From the NCBI GenBank assembly GCA_009377635.1, contig WHTR01000002.1:45300-91064 (forward strand): a stretch of 45,765 bases of DNA. Reading direction: 5' to 3'. Both the position numbers and the translations under genes were made by a program. Position 1 is the first letter of the stretch. Each line of letters opens with the position of its first letter. Source of the stretch: Chloroflexota bacterium. Lineage in GTDB: Bacteria; Chloroflexota; UBA6077; SHYK01. The notes beneath the pieces are model-generated. The model saw nothing but the letters and a program-made list of their open reading frames with translations, had not been told where the DNA came from and searched no databases. Below, one piece after another: positions 1 to 7,383 of the stretch.

Positions 1-258
1 GGCGATGAAGGATGGGGCGGGGGCGGCTACCGGCGCTCACCGCGCGCGCTCGAGGAGACGCTCCGCGAGGTGGTCCGCTGCACCAAGGACGAGATCACGA
101 TCAACACGTTCATGATGGAGCGGGAGCGCTACCTCTCGGAGTTCGTGGCGACGATGGCGAAGCTGAACCGCGGGCGCGCTTTCTTCGCGTCCGCAAGTCG
201 GCTGGGAGAGTACGTCCTGCTGGACTACGTGGCCAACAAGCGAAAGGTCGTCCGGTAG
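1..258 (+). CDS. C-terminal end of a VWA-domain protein (partial)
   Basis: The frame is open from the first base of the window to a TAG at 256-258, so this is the tail of a gene that starts outside; the ATG proposed by the ORF track at 70 is internal. The residues resemble the end of bacterial von Willebrand factor A proteins of the Mg-chelatase/CoxE-like kind, with a 'TINTFMMERERYL' strand/helix, an 'NRGRAFF' turn and a 'YVLLDYV.NKRK' end. The MIDAS residues lie upstream and cannot be checked. Such proteins often pair with AAA+ ATPases, but the partner is not visible here. Family assignment is moderately firm; function is open. Confidence 0.65.
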   Translation, partial: GDEGWGGGGYRRSPRALEETLREVVRCTKDEITINTFMMERERYLSEFVATMAKLNRGRAFFASASRLGEYVLLDYVANKRKVVR

Positions 259-280
259 GACGCGGCTCCGCGCCTGCCGG

Positions 281-1225
281 TCACGCTTCTACGCGGTGTT
301 GCGCGCGTACGCGGCCCGCGGTAGCCCGAGCGATCGCTGCTTTCTGCTGGAGAAGCACCGCGTTGATCTCGCCGCCGATCAAGAGAATGAGGGCGACCGC
401 GTACATCCAGACCATCAGCATGACTGCGGCCCCGAGGCTCCCGAACGTGCGCTCGTACGCGCCGAAGTTCGCGATGTACACGCTGAACCCAATGGTGAGG
501 GCCATCCAGCCAACGGTCGCGAACGCAGCCCCTGGCGCCGCCGCCCGGAGCGAGACCTGCGTGTTCGGCAGGACGACGTAGAGCGCCAGGAGTACGATCC
601 CGAGTCCGAGGGTCACGCCCGGGCCGCGCAGCAGATCCCAGAGAGCCAAGAAGCCGGGTCCGAGACCGAGGATTGTGGCCAGCGTCGATCCGAGCCATCC
701 ACCAGCGGTGTAGAGAATCACCCCGCCCATCATGACGACGGCGAGGGCGACCGTCGTCCCGAGGGCCAGGATCTGCGCCTTCCAGAACGGCCGACTCTCC
801 GGAACGTCGTACGCGCGGTTGAGTCCCTTGATCAGGCTCCCCACCCCGCCAGCCGCGCCCCACAGAGCTCCGACCGCGCCCGCTGTGAGGAGTCCCCGCC
901 ATTGGACATCGATGACGCGCGCCATCCAGCCTCGCACGACTTCGCGGACCTCGGAGGGCAACAGAAACCCGATGAGGCTCATGACCGTGGTGAAGAGGTT
1001 CTCTGAGCCCACCGTGGCGCCGATGAACCCGACGAACGCTGCGAGAAAGATGAGGAATGGGAACAGAGCGAAGAGGAAGCGGTACGCCATCTCTGCGCCA
1101 ATCCCCGGCACATCGTCGGCAGAGGATTCAGCGACGAGCGTGCGGACGAACCGAACGGGAGGTGCCGCGAGCATCGTCCGCAGTATGAGGCGCAGGCCTG
1201 CTGGCAGTCGGTCGGTGATCGCCAC
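281..1225 (-). CDS. YihY/BrkB family inner-membrane protein
   Basis: A 314-residue protein of the YihY/virulence factor BrkB (UPF0761) family, once misnamed ribonuclease BN. Several hydrophobic segments are visible (around residues 50-70, 80-95, 130-150, 170-215, 225-255 and 265-295), fitting the usual six-helix integral membrane fold. The family core 'GAEMAYRFLFALFPFLIF' is near residue 43, and the conserved C-terminal 'ERTFGSLGAAVMLMVWMY' stretch is present. Length is normal. It lies about 40 bp downstream of the trehalose-phosphatase gene on the same strand and is probably co-transcribed. The family's biochemical role is not established. Confidence 0.85.
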   Translation of the reverse strand: MAITDRLPAGLRLILRTMLAAPPVRFVRTLVAESSADDVPGIGAEMAYRFLFALFPFLIFLAAFVGFIGATVGSENLFTTVMSLIGFLLPSEVREVVRGWMARVIDVQWRGLLTAGAVGALWGAAGGVGSLIKGLNRAYDVPESRPFWKAQILALGTTVALAVVMMGGVILYTAGGWLGSTLATILGLGPGFLALWDLLRGPGVTLGLGIVLLALYVVLPNTQVSLRAAAPGAAFATVGWMALTIGFSVYIANFGAYERTFGSLGAAVMLMVWMYAVALILLIGGEINAVLLQQKAAIARATAGRVRAQHRVEA

Positions 1226-1265
1226 TGCGCGCCTCCTTCGTGGAGGAACTCAGGTTCCTCCTTCA

Positions 1266-2054
1266 TCATGCCTCACGCGCGAGGTTTCGTAGCAGCGATT
1301 CAACGGCCGGGACATCGGCCAGCGTGTAGTCGGCCAGGTCCGCGAGCTCGGGCGCCATCTCTCCGCTCGCAACCGCGAGCGCGACGCCTTGACGTCCCGG
1401 CTCCGACGCTCGCCACTGTCGGATCGTCTCGAACGCTGGAATGTCCGTGCGGTCGTCTCCGAGGTATACGAGCGACGCCAGCTGTCGCTCGCGCGCGAGG
1501 TCGGCCAGCGACCAGCCCTTCCCCAGGTGCAGTGGCGGACGGAGCTCCACGACCTTCCGCCCCTCCATGACGGCCAGCCCGTGCGCCTTGGCGACCTTGC
1601 TCACGCCGGCGATGATCGTGTCGCGCGTGCCCTCGAGACTCGTCGACTGCCGGAAGTGGATCGCCAACACGAGGCCTTTGTCCTCTATCGATGCGTCCGT
1701 AGACTTGAGCTGTTCGAGCAGCGACGGCAAGGCCTGGGAGATGCGTTCGGCGAATGGAGCGGCGTCCGGGTGCACCATCAGACCATCGGGCGTCCAGCGG
1801 ACCATGCCATGGGTGCCCAGGTACTCGACGCCCTCCAATCCGACCATGCGGCGCGCGACGTCCGGCTCGCGGCCGGTGAGGACGGCCACGAGGTCGAGTC
1901 GGCGGGCGAGAACGGCGAGAGCGTCGCGGCAACCGGGGAGCACGGCCGCTGCCGCGGGATTCTGCACGATCGGGCTGATCGTCCCATCGATATCTGTAAC
2001 AAGGCCAGCGGGCCGAGACGCCAGCGCCTCCCGGCATGCCCGCAACGCGCTCAA
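1266..2054 (-). CDS. otsB: Trehalose-6-phosphate phosphatase
   Basis: A 262-residue HAD-superfamily phosphatase that would dephosphorylate trehalose-6-phosphate to trehalose in the cytoplasm. HAD motif I is 'TDIDGTISP' near residue 20 (catalytic Asp and acid/base Asp). Motif II is the 'LTGR' stretch near residue 60, and the late acidic motif 'LGDDRTDIPAF' is typical of OtsB. Length fits the family. No trehalose-phosphate synthase (otsA) is in the window. The start codon overlaps the stop of the upstream small ORF by 4 bp (ATGA), indicating translational coupling. Related sugar phosphatases are the main alternative. Confidence 0.85.
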   Translation of the reverse strand: MSALRACREALASRPAGLVTDIDGTISPIVQNPAAAAVLPGCRDALAVLARRLDLVAVLTGREPDVARRMVGLEGVEYLGTHGMVRWTPDGLMVHPDAAPFAERISQALPSLLEQLKSTDASIEDKGLVLAIHFRQSTSLEGTRDTIIAGVSKVAKAHGLAVMEGRKVVELRPPLHLGKGWSLADLARERQLASLVYLGDDRTDIPAFETIRQWRASEPGRQGVALAVASGEMAPELADLADYTLADVPAVESLLRNLAREA

Positions 2055-2263
2055 TCTGCCTCGAGAAGGGCGTGTGCTTCCGCCTGCACGCCAAGCGCCT
2101 CGCAGTCTTGCAGCGTGGAGCGAAGGGCCGCACTGACAAGCGTCTGTCCGGCATCGCGTGTCGACTCTTGGGTCGAGAGCCGCGTCCGCAGCTTCATCAG
2201 CCGCACGAGTCGCATCAGAAACATTGCCTGGAGATCGTCGTAGCCGCGGGTCCCCCTGCTCAA
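2051..2263 (-). CDS. Small conserved-looking ORF coupled to otsB
   Basis: A 70-residue ORF starting with TTG at 2263. A strong AGGAGG ribosome-binding site sits 6 bases upstream, which is good support for a real gene and for this start. It ends in an ATGA overlap with otsB, so the two are probably translated together. The protein is soluble, basic in its first half and predicted helical ('MFLMRLVRLMKLRTRL'), with no domain I recognise. Its position suggests a leader or accessory protein of the otsB-yihY transcript. Function unknown. Confidence 0.55.
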   Translation of the reverse strand: MSRGTRGYDDLQAMFLMRLVRLMKLRTRLSTQESTRDAGQTLVSAALRSTLQDCEALGVQAEAHALLEAD

Positions 2264-2369
2264 CGCCGACCTCCTGCCAGACGAGCTGGGCTTGCGATCG
2301 CTCCCGCCTGTACCAATCCTGTCACATGGTACCTCTGGCTCCCAAGCACCGTCCAGCTGCCGAACTCCG

Positions 2370-2399
2370 TTGACGGTTCCGTAATGCTGCCTCTATACT
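2370..2399 (+). promoter_or_regulatory. Sigma-70-like promoter for the SWIM gene leader
   Basis: TTGACG at 2370-2375 and TATACT at 2394-2399 are separated by 18 bp, close to the consensus spacing. Transcription would start near 2406 and give a roughly 245-nt leader before the SWIM-domain ORF at 2652. The stretch 2264-2651 has no convincing coding frame and holds only this promoter and the hairpin region. Confidence 0.5.
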
Positions 2400-2470
2400 C
2401 ATTTTAACGTGTAGTTCACCCTTTCCGAGTGATTATGCGTCGACGCACCCACCGCAGTGGCCAGGCAGAG

Positions 2471-2553
2471 GTGAATGCCAGTGCGACGAAGCACAGGGCG
2501 CGCTGCAATTCTCGAGCTGAACGCCAGTCCCCAAGGTGCGGGCTGGCGTTCAC
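2471..2553 (+). promoter_or_regulatory. Leader with two competing hairpins upstream of SWIM gene
   Basis: The segment 2543-2553 (CTGGCGTTCAC) can pair with 2518-2527 (TGAACGCCAG), extended by three more pairs, to make a tight 13-bp stem. It can instead pair over 11 positions (one G-U) with 2471-2481 (GTGAATGCCAG). The two helices are mutually exclusive. This is the architecture of an attenuator or RNA switch, but no uridine run follows and no known riboswitch is recognised, so the role is uncertain. Confidence 0.35.
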
Positions 2554-2651
2554 TGTGTCCGCGGTCAGGCCGCCGAACAGGACCGCGTGCATTGGAAAGG
2601 ACAGCGCCTCTCTGACCACTGCCTCAACTCTTTGCTCCGACGGGAGGACCC

Positions 2652-2924
2652 ATGCACTCGAGCCTCATCGGGAAAATCCAGAAGGCCCATCTCTACGCAG
2701 AGGAACCCGACCGGATCGAAGTCCGCGAGTTCTCCGCCCGATTCCGAGGCGAGCACGACAGCTACGTTGTGGCGTACCGTGATGGGCACTGGAGCTGCAC
2801 GTGCAGCTTCTTCCCGCAGTGGGGTGTGTGCAGCCACACGATGGCGACCCAGCGCGTATTAGGCGAGATCGCGCCCAGGGATGAGGCCCGTGCAGACGCG
2901 GCTCGGGTAACCGCCACCGCATAG
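2652..2924 (+). CDS. Small SWIM zinc-finger protein
   Basis: A 90-residue protein with a SWIM-type zinc-binding motif, C-x-C-x(n)-C-x-H, seen as 'CTCSFFPQWGVCSH' around residues 55-68. The preceding beta-rich segment ('FRGEHDSYVVAYRDGHWSC') is typical of free-standing bacterial SWIM proteins. These are thought to bind DNA or protein, but the role of small members is not established. A GGGAGG ribosome-binding site lies just upstream of the ATG. It has its own promoter and a long structured leader, and stands divergently from the otsB group. Confidence 0.7.
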   Translation: MHSSLIGKIQKAHLYAEEPDRIEVREFSARFRGEHDSYVVAYRDGHWSCTCSFFPQWGVCSHTMATQRVLGEIAPRDEARADAARVTATA

Positions 2925-3117
2925 CAGTCGGACCGCCGCTCCCACGTCGACGACTTGGGTGATGACCCGATCGGTCGACACGTCCGCTACGTCTATCGTC
3001 CGGCCAGATGCAGGCCTCACCTAGATGCGTTGTCACATGCGCGATTGGACAGCGAGGACCGATCCCAAGAGTCTCGCACGTGTGTCCACGTCAATCGAAT
3101 GCGGGAGGAAACCGATT

Positions 3118-3642
3118 GTGATTCCAAGGCAAGGCCTCGCTCTGTCGGCGCTGGTGCTCCTGAGCGCATGCGCGCCGAGCGCGGGAATTCCGCCCGAGGC
3201 AGAGGCTGTGCGGAAACGCTTCGGCTCGCACACAGTGGAGCTGGCAGCGAGCGAGGGGTACGTTCGAGACGAGTTCTGCCTCGATGCCACATCCTTTGGT
3301 CAGTCCGCCGATCAGGGAGCGATGGGGTTTCATGCCACCAACGACACGCTGCTTCGGGGCCCCATCGACCTCAACCAGCCGCAGGCGCTGATGTTTGACG
3401 CGCACGGGCGAGTGCTGGGAGTCGAGTATGAGGTGATGGTGGACGCGGTGTCCGAGGCACCGCGCCTCTTCGGACAGACCTTCGCCAGGCTCCCGGCCCA
3501 TCCTGGCGTGCAGCACGAACATTATGCGCTCCACCTGTGGTTCGTGGAGAACTCGACCGGGGCGCTCGCGGATTTCAATCCTGCTATATCGTGCCCGGCC
3601 GGGAGCACGCCTCCGCATGGGGACGGCGGCGGAGGGCACTAA
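3118..3642 (+). CDS. Predicted lipoprotein of unknown function
   Basis: The ORF track starts this frame at 3025. The GTG at 3118 is preferred because GGGAGGA lies 8-9 bases upstream and because it puts a lipoprotein signal at the N-terminus: a short basic start, a hydrophobic core and the lipobox 'LSAC' with Cys at about residue 19. The mature protein (174 residues in total) has no family I recognise. It contains several His residues in the C-terminal half ('HPGVQHEHYALH') and ends in a Gly/His-rich tail ('PHGDGGGGH') that could bind metal. It stops 9 bp before the cobS-like gene and may be the first gene of that operon; a link to cobalt is speculation. Confidence 0.6.
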   Translation: MIPRQGLALSALVLLSACAPSAGIPPEAEAVRKRFGSHTVELAASEGYVRDEFCLDATSFGQSADQGAMGFHATNDTLLRGPIDLNQPQALMFDAHGRVLGVEYEVMVDAVSEAPRLFGQTFARLPAHPGVQHEHYALHLWFVENSTGALADFNPAISCPAGSTPPHGDGGGGH

Positions 3643-3651
3643 GCGAGGCAG

Positions 3652-4437
3652 ATGGCTCTGCTGCCCCGTCTTCACACCTCTCTCGCGGCCAATCTCCTCG
3701 CCTTTCTCGTCGCGCTCCAGTTCCTCACGCGACTCCCCACACCTGTCCGAGGCGAGATCACCACAGGTGATGTCTCGCGCTCGGTTGCGTACTTCCCCGC
3801 CGTCGGCGCCATCGTCGGGGCGCTCCTCGTCGCCGCGGATCTCGCGGCCAGCCTCCTCCTCACGCCGGCGGTCACCAGTGCCCTCCTGGTCGTCGTCCTC
3901 GTGACCGTCACCGGGGCGCTCCATCTTGACGGGCTCGTTGACACCTTTGACGGGCTTGCTGCGGAGGGGGATGCGGAGGCCCGCCTCGCTGCGATGCGGG
4001 GAGGCGTAGCCGGCGTGCCCGGTGCGCTCGCGGGCTGCACAGTGCTGCTGGCTCTGTTCGTCGCCCTCTGGGCCTTGCCGACAGCGGCGCGAGCGCCGAC
4101 GTTGTTCCTCGCGCCGGTGGCTGGGCGGAGCGCGATTCTTCTCGCGTACTGGGCGCATCCGTACGCCCGACGAGAGGCTACGGTGAGCCTCGCCCTGAAG
4201 CAGGGCGCGACGACGTTTCGTGCTCTCGCGGGCCTTGCCGCAGCATGCATCCTCGCTATCGCCGTGGCCGGGATCGCTGGGCTTGCCCTCCTTGTTCTGT
4301 CGGCCGCCGTGATGCAGGTCGTCGCCTGGTTCGCGCGCGCAGGGATCTCGGGCTTGACGGGCGATGTGTGCGGGGCGATCTGCGAGATGAGCCAGCTCTC
4401 GGTCGTCGTAATCGCGCCGTTCGTGCTCCGATCGTGA
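3652..4437 (+). CDS. CobS-like adenosylcobinamide-GDP ribazoletransferase, divergent copy
   Basis: A 261-residue polytopic membrane protein homologous to CobS, which joins AdoCbi-GDP and alpha-ribazole(-phosphate) in the last steps of cobalamin synthesis. It shares with the next gene the N-terminal 'FLTRLP.P.RG' motif, the 'LHLDGLVDTFDGL' acidic motif and the C-terminal 'GLTGDVCGAI' motif. It lacks the usual motif after the acidic patch: CobS normally has 'IM.DSR.G..G', as the second copy does, but here the sequence reads 'AAMRGGVAGVPG'. It may be a specialised partner or a decaying duplicate. Its TGA overlaps the GTG start of the second copy. Confidence 0.75.
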   Translation: MALLPRLHTSLAANLLAFLVALQFLTRLPTPVRGEITTGDVSRSVAYFPAVGAIVGALLVAADLAASLLLTPAVTSALLVVVLVTVTGALHLDGLVDTFDGLAAEGDAEARLAAMRGGVAGVPGALAGCTVLLALFVALWALPTAARAPTLFLAPVAGRSAILLAYWAHPYARREATVSLALKQGATTFRALAGLAAACILAIAVAGIAGLALLVLSAAVMQVVAWFARAGISGLTGDVCGAICEMSQLSVVVIAPFVLRS

Positions 4438-5180
4438 GGGGCTTCTTCATCGCCTTCCAGTTCCTCACACGCCTTCCGTCACCGATTCGAGGCCAGGTAG
4501 CCCTTGAGGAGATGGGCAGATCAATGCGCTGGTTCCCGGTGGTCGGGGCGCTCATCGGCCTGCTCGTGGCTGCGGTCGACTTCCTCCTCAGCCAGATCAC
4601 GACTCCTGAAATCCGGGCGGTGTCCGCCGTCGCGCTGCTGGCCGCTCTCACTGGCGGGCTCCATCTCGACGGCCTGATGGACTCCTGCGACGGCCTGTTC
4701 GCGTTCACGACGCCGCAACGCCGACTCGAGATCATGGGGGATAGCCGCGTTGGGAGCTTCGCCATCGCAGGCGTCGCCACGATGCTTCTGATGAAGTTCG
4801 CCGCGATTCTGTCCCTCCCGCCGGAGCTGCGCGTCGTCGGGTTCATCTCCATGGGCGCACTCTCGCGGTGGGCGATGGTGTACGCCACCGTGCGATACCC
4901 CCCGGCGCGGTCCAGCGGACTCGCCCACGACTTCAAGATCAGCGCTGGCCGCGTCGACGTGGCGATCGCCACAGCAACCGCCGTGCTCGTGGCACTCACA
5001 GCCGGGCCCGCTGGCCTTGGCGCGGCGCTGCTCACCTTTGCCGTGACCGTCGGCGTCGCTCGTTATGCCATCGCGAAGCTCGACGGACTGACGGGCGATG
5101 TCTACGGAGCAATTGCCGAGGTCGTCGAAGTGTCGGTCACGGTGGCGCTTCCGCCCCTTGCCCGGCTCATCCTCGTGTGA
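4434..5180 (+). CDS. cobS: Adenosylcobinamide-GDP ribazoletransferase
   Basis: The ORF track's 4245 start is too early. The GTG at 4434 overlaps the previous stop as GTGA and aligns the N-terminus ('RGFFIAFQFLTRLPSPIRG') with CobS, giving 248 residues. The key motifs are present: 'LHLDGLMDSCDGLF', 'RLEIMGDSRVGSF' and 'LDGLTGDVYGAIAEVVEV'. The protein is strongly hydrophobic with several transmembrane helices. It should catalyse AdoCbi-GDP + alpha-ribazole (or its phosphate) to adenosylcobalamin (phosphate) at the membrane. Its neighbours are the divergent cobS copy and cobT. It is the better candidate of the pair for the active enzyme. Confidence 0.88.
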   Translation: MRGFFIAFQFLTRLPSPIRGQVALEEMGRSMRWFPVVGALIGLLVAAVDFLLSQITTPEIRAVSAVALLAALTGGLHLDGLMDSCDGLFAFTTPQRRLEIMGDSRVGSFAIAGVATMLLMKFAAILSLPPELRVVGFISMGALSRWAMVYATVRYPPARSSGLAHDFKISAGRVDVAIATATAVLVALTAGPAGLGAALLTFAVTVGVARYAIAKLDGLTGDVYGAIAEVVEVSVTVALPPLARLILV

Positions 5181-5328
5181 TTGCTGTGACCCGCGGACGC
5201 GCAGCGGGTTCATGGTATGCTCCTCAACGTCGCCTCGTGAGCTCTAATCGGAATCCAACGTGAGACCCGCAAGATGTCGTGTCTGCGGAATGCGCGTGTG
5301 ACGGTGGAATAAGAACAGAGGTGTTGAC

Positions 5329-6483
5329 GTGTCAACCGCCACAACCCGCAGCCTTCAGCTCGCTGCGCTCGAGGAGCTGGATATCCTATTCCCCTACGCC
5401 CGGGACGACGGCAGGCACTTTGCGCTGCGCGTGCAGGGCCAGCGCCCGCTGTTTGTCTGCGTCATTGCCTCCACGGATACGGCGCTCATCCCCGGCATCT
5501 CTGCGGCCGGAGCGACTGCTCAGCTCATCCCGTTTACGGCCGCGGCCGACGCCGAAGTGCTGACCTATGGAGCCGCCCGCTGCATACCCGGTGTTCCGTC
5601 CAACCCGCTCGGGCCGCCCGGACCGGCCATCATCACCCGGGCGGCACTGGAGCTCGCCGAGATCCCGCACAAGATCGTCAACGCGGGGTGTCGAATCGTC
5701 CCACGGAGCCCGACGCTCGATCTCGGGAGAGAGCCGGGCGGTTGCATCGGCGAGGAGGCCGCCGTGCCCGGCGCCCACGAGCTGTTCGGGCGAGCATGCC
5801 GAATGGGTGAGCGGCTCGCACGGGAGTATCCGTATCTCGTCGTTGGGGAGAGCGTGCCCGGCGGCACAACGACTGCGCTGGCCCTGCTCCTGGCGCTCGG
5901 CATCGCCGCTGACGGTCGGGTGAGCAGCAGCATGGCGGCGAACGCGCACGGCCTCAAGAGCCGTGTCGCCAAGGCCGCGCTGGAGCGCCTGGACTGGGGG
6001 GCGACGGCGGAAGACCCGCTCGTCGCGGTGGAGACCCTCGGAGACCCCATGCAGGGCGTCGCCGCGGGGCTCTGCGCAGGGGCAATCGGCGTTGGAGTCC
6101 CCGTCCTTCTGGCCGGTGGCACACAGATGGCGGCGGTGCTCGCGCTTCTGCGCAGTATGTCGGACCGTCGCATCGGGCCGGACCCGTCCGGGCTCGTTGC
6201 CGTCGCCACGACGCGGTGGCTCCTCGAAGACCCAACCTCTGACCTCATCGGCCTCATGGACGACATCCGCGCGGGACCGCTGCTGGCAACTCGGCTCTCC
6301 TTCGCGGGCTCGCGGCACCATTCGCTCCGCGGCTACGAAGAGCATCTGGTAAAAGAAGGCGTGGGCGCGGGGGGATCGGCCGTGAGCGCGGCGCTCGCCG
6401 GCGGCGTAACGTGTGACCAGCTTCTGACCCGAATCGAGGAGATCGCCGACAGGCTGGCTGACGTGATGCGCCATGAGCCATGA
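5329..6483 (+). CDS. cobT: Nicotinate-nucleotide-DMB phosphoribosyltransferase, archaeal/cyanobacterial type
   Basis: A 384-residue protein of the UPF0284/TIGR00303-like CobT family, distinct from the classical Salmonella-type CobT. It is expected to transfer phosphoribose from nicotinate mononucleotide to the lower-ligand base, giving alpha-ribazole phosphate. Seen features are the early 'IASTDTALIPGISAAG' stretch, the glycine-rich 'GESVPGGTTTALALLLALG' near residue 168, and 'GGTQMAAVLAL' near residue 262. The start is GTG at 5329, with AGAGGTG a few bases upstream. The roughly 150-bp gap before it has no gene and no recognisable cobalamin riboswitch. It overlaps folP by 11 bp. Confidence 0.85.
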   Translation: MSTATTRSLQLAALEELDILFPYARDDGRHFALRVQGQRPLFVCVIASTDTALIPGISAAGATAQLIPFTAAADAEVLTYGAARCIPGVPSNPLGPPGPAIITRAALELAEIPHKIVNAGCRIVPRSPTLDLGREPGGCIGEEAAVPGAHELFGRACRMGERLAREYPYLVVGESVPGGTTTALALLLALGIAADGRVSSSMAANAHGLKSRVAKAALERLDWGATAEDPLVAVETLGDPMQGVAAGLCAGAIGVGVPVLLAGGTQMAAVLALLRSMSDRRIGPDPSGLVAVATTRWLLEDPTSDLIGLMDDIRAGPLLATRLSFAGSRHHSLRGYEEHLVKEGVGAGGSAVSAALAGGVTCDQLLTRIEEIADRLADVMRHEP

Positions 6484-7369
6484 GTCTGACGACCGCCACC
6501 TTCCCCCGACTCCGTGCGGCGACACTACGTTCCACTGGGGCACCCGAACCTACGTCATGGGGATCCTGAACGTCACGCCGGACTCGTTCTCCGGTGACGG
6601 CATCCTCGATGCCGATGCCGCGGCAGCCCACGGCATGTATCTGGCCGCGCACGGCGCGGACGTCATCGACGTCGGCGGCGAGTCAACGCGTCCGGGATCG
6701 GAGCCGGTCAGCGCCCTCGAAGAGCAGCGCCGAGTCGTCCCCGTCATCCGGGCGCTTCGGCAGCGGGCAAGCGCTCCCATCTCCGTGGACACGTACCGGG
6801 CGGAGGTCGCCGAGGCCGCCCTGGACGCCGGCGCGTCCATCGTGAACGACGTTTGGGGGTTCCAGCGCGATCCGGGCCTGGCGGAGATCGTCGCGCGCCG
6901 GGGCGCGGTGGCCATCGCGATGCACAACCGGCCGGCGCCCCCCAAAACCGCGCAGAGGCTGGGAGGATTCTTCCCGGCTGTCGAGTACCACGACCTCCTC
7001 GGGGAAGTCGTGGGCAAGCTCCGAGAGAGTATCGACATCTTGACCTCGGCCGGTGTCCCCTTCGAGCAGATCATCGTCGACCCCGGCATCGGGTTCGGGA
7101 AGACGCCGCAACACAACCTCCAGCTGCTCGCCCATCTCAAGGAACTGCGCGCCCTCGGGCGACCCGTGCTGCTCGGCACGTCGCGCAAGTCGTTCATCGG
7201 GCTGACACTGGAACTCCCGCCCGATGAGCGCGTCGAGGGGACGGCGGCAACCGTCGCACTGGGCATCCTGCACGGGGCGGATATCGTCCGCGTCCACGAC
7301 CTCCCAGCCATGGCGCGGGTCAGCGCCGAGACCGACGCCGTCGTGCGTGCCGGGCGCGATGGCGGTTAG
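6473..7369 (+). CDS. folP: Dihydropteroate synthase
   Basis: A 298-residue TIM-barrel enzyme that condenses 6-hydroxymethyl-7,8-dihydropterin pyrophosphate with p-aminobenzoate in folate synthesis. Signature motifs are the pterin/phosphate loop 'MGILNVTPDSFSGDG' near residue 26 and 'GADVIDVGGESTRPGS' near residue 61. Also present are 'ISVDTYRAEVA', 'IVNDVWG', the 'DPGIGFGK' phosphate-binding loop and 'GTSRKSFIG'. Length is normal with about 20 extra N-terminal residues. The ATG overlaps the end of cobT by 11 bp, so the two are probably translationally coupled. folC follows 14 bp later. Confidence 0.95.
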   Translation: MSHESDDRHLPPTPCGDTTFHWGTRTYVMGILNVTPDSFSGDGILDADAAAAHGMYLAAHGADVIDVGGESTRPGSEPVSALEEQRRVVPVIRALRQRASAPISVDTYRAEVAEAALDAGASIVNDVWGFQRDPGLAEIVARRGAVAIAMHNRPAPPKTAQRLGGFFPAVEYHDLLGEVVGKLRESIDILTSAGVPFEQIIVDPGIGFGKTPQHNLQLLAHLKELRALGRPVLLGTSRKSFIGLTLELPPDERVEGTAATVALGILHGADIVRVHDLPAMARVSAETDAVVRAGRDGG

Positions 7370-7383
7370 CGAGGGCACAGCGC

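Noticed and set aside
5181-5328. Cobalamin riboswitch before cobT
   Set aside because: The gap is under 150 bp and contains no recognisable B12-box or matching helices.
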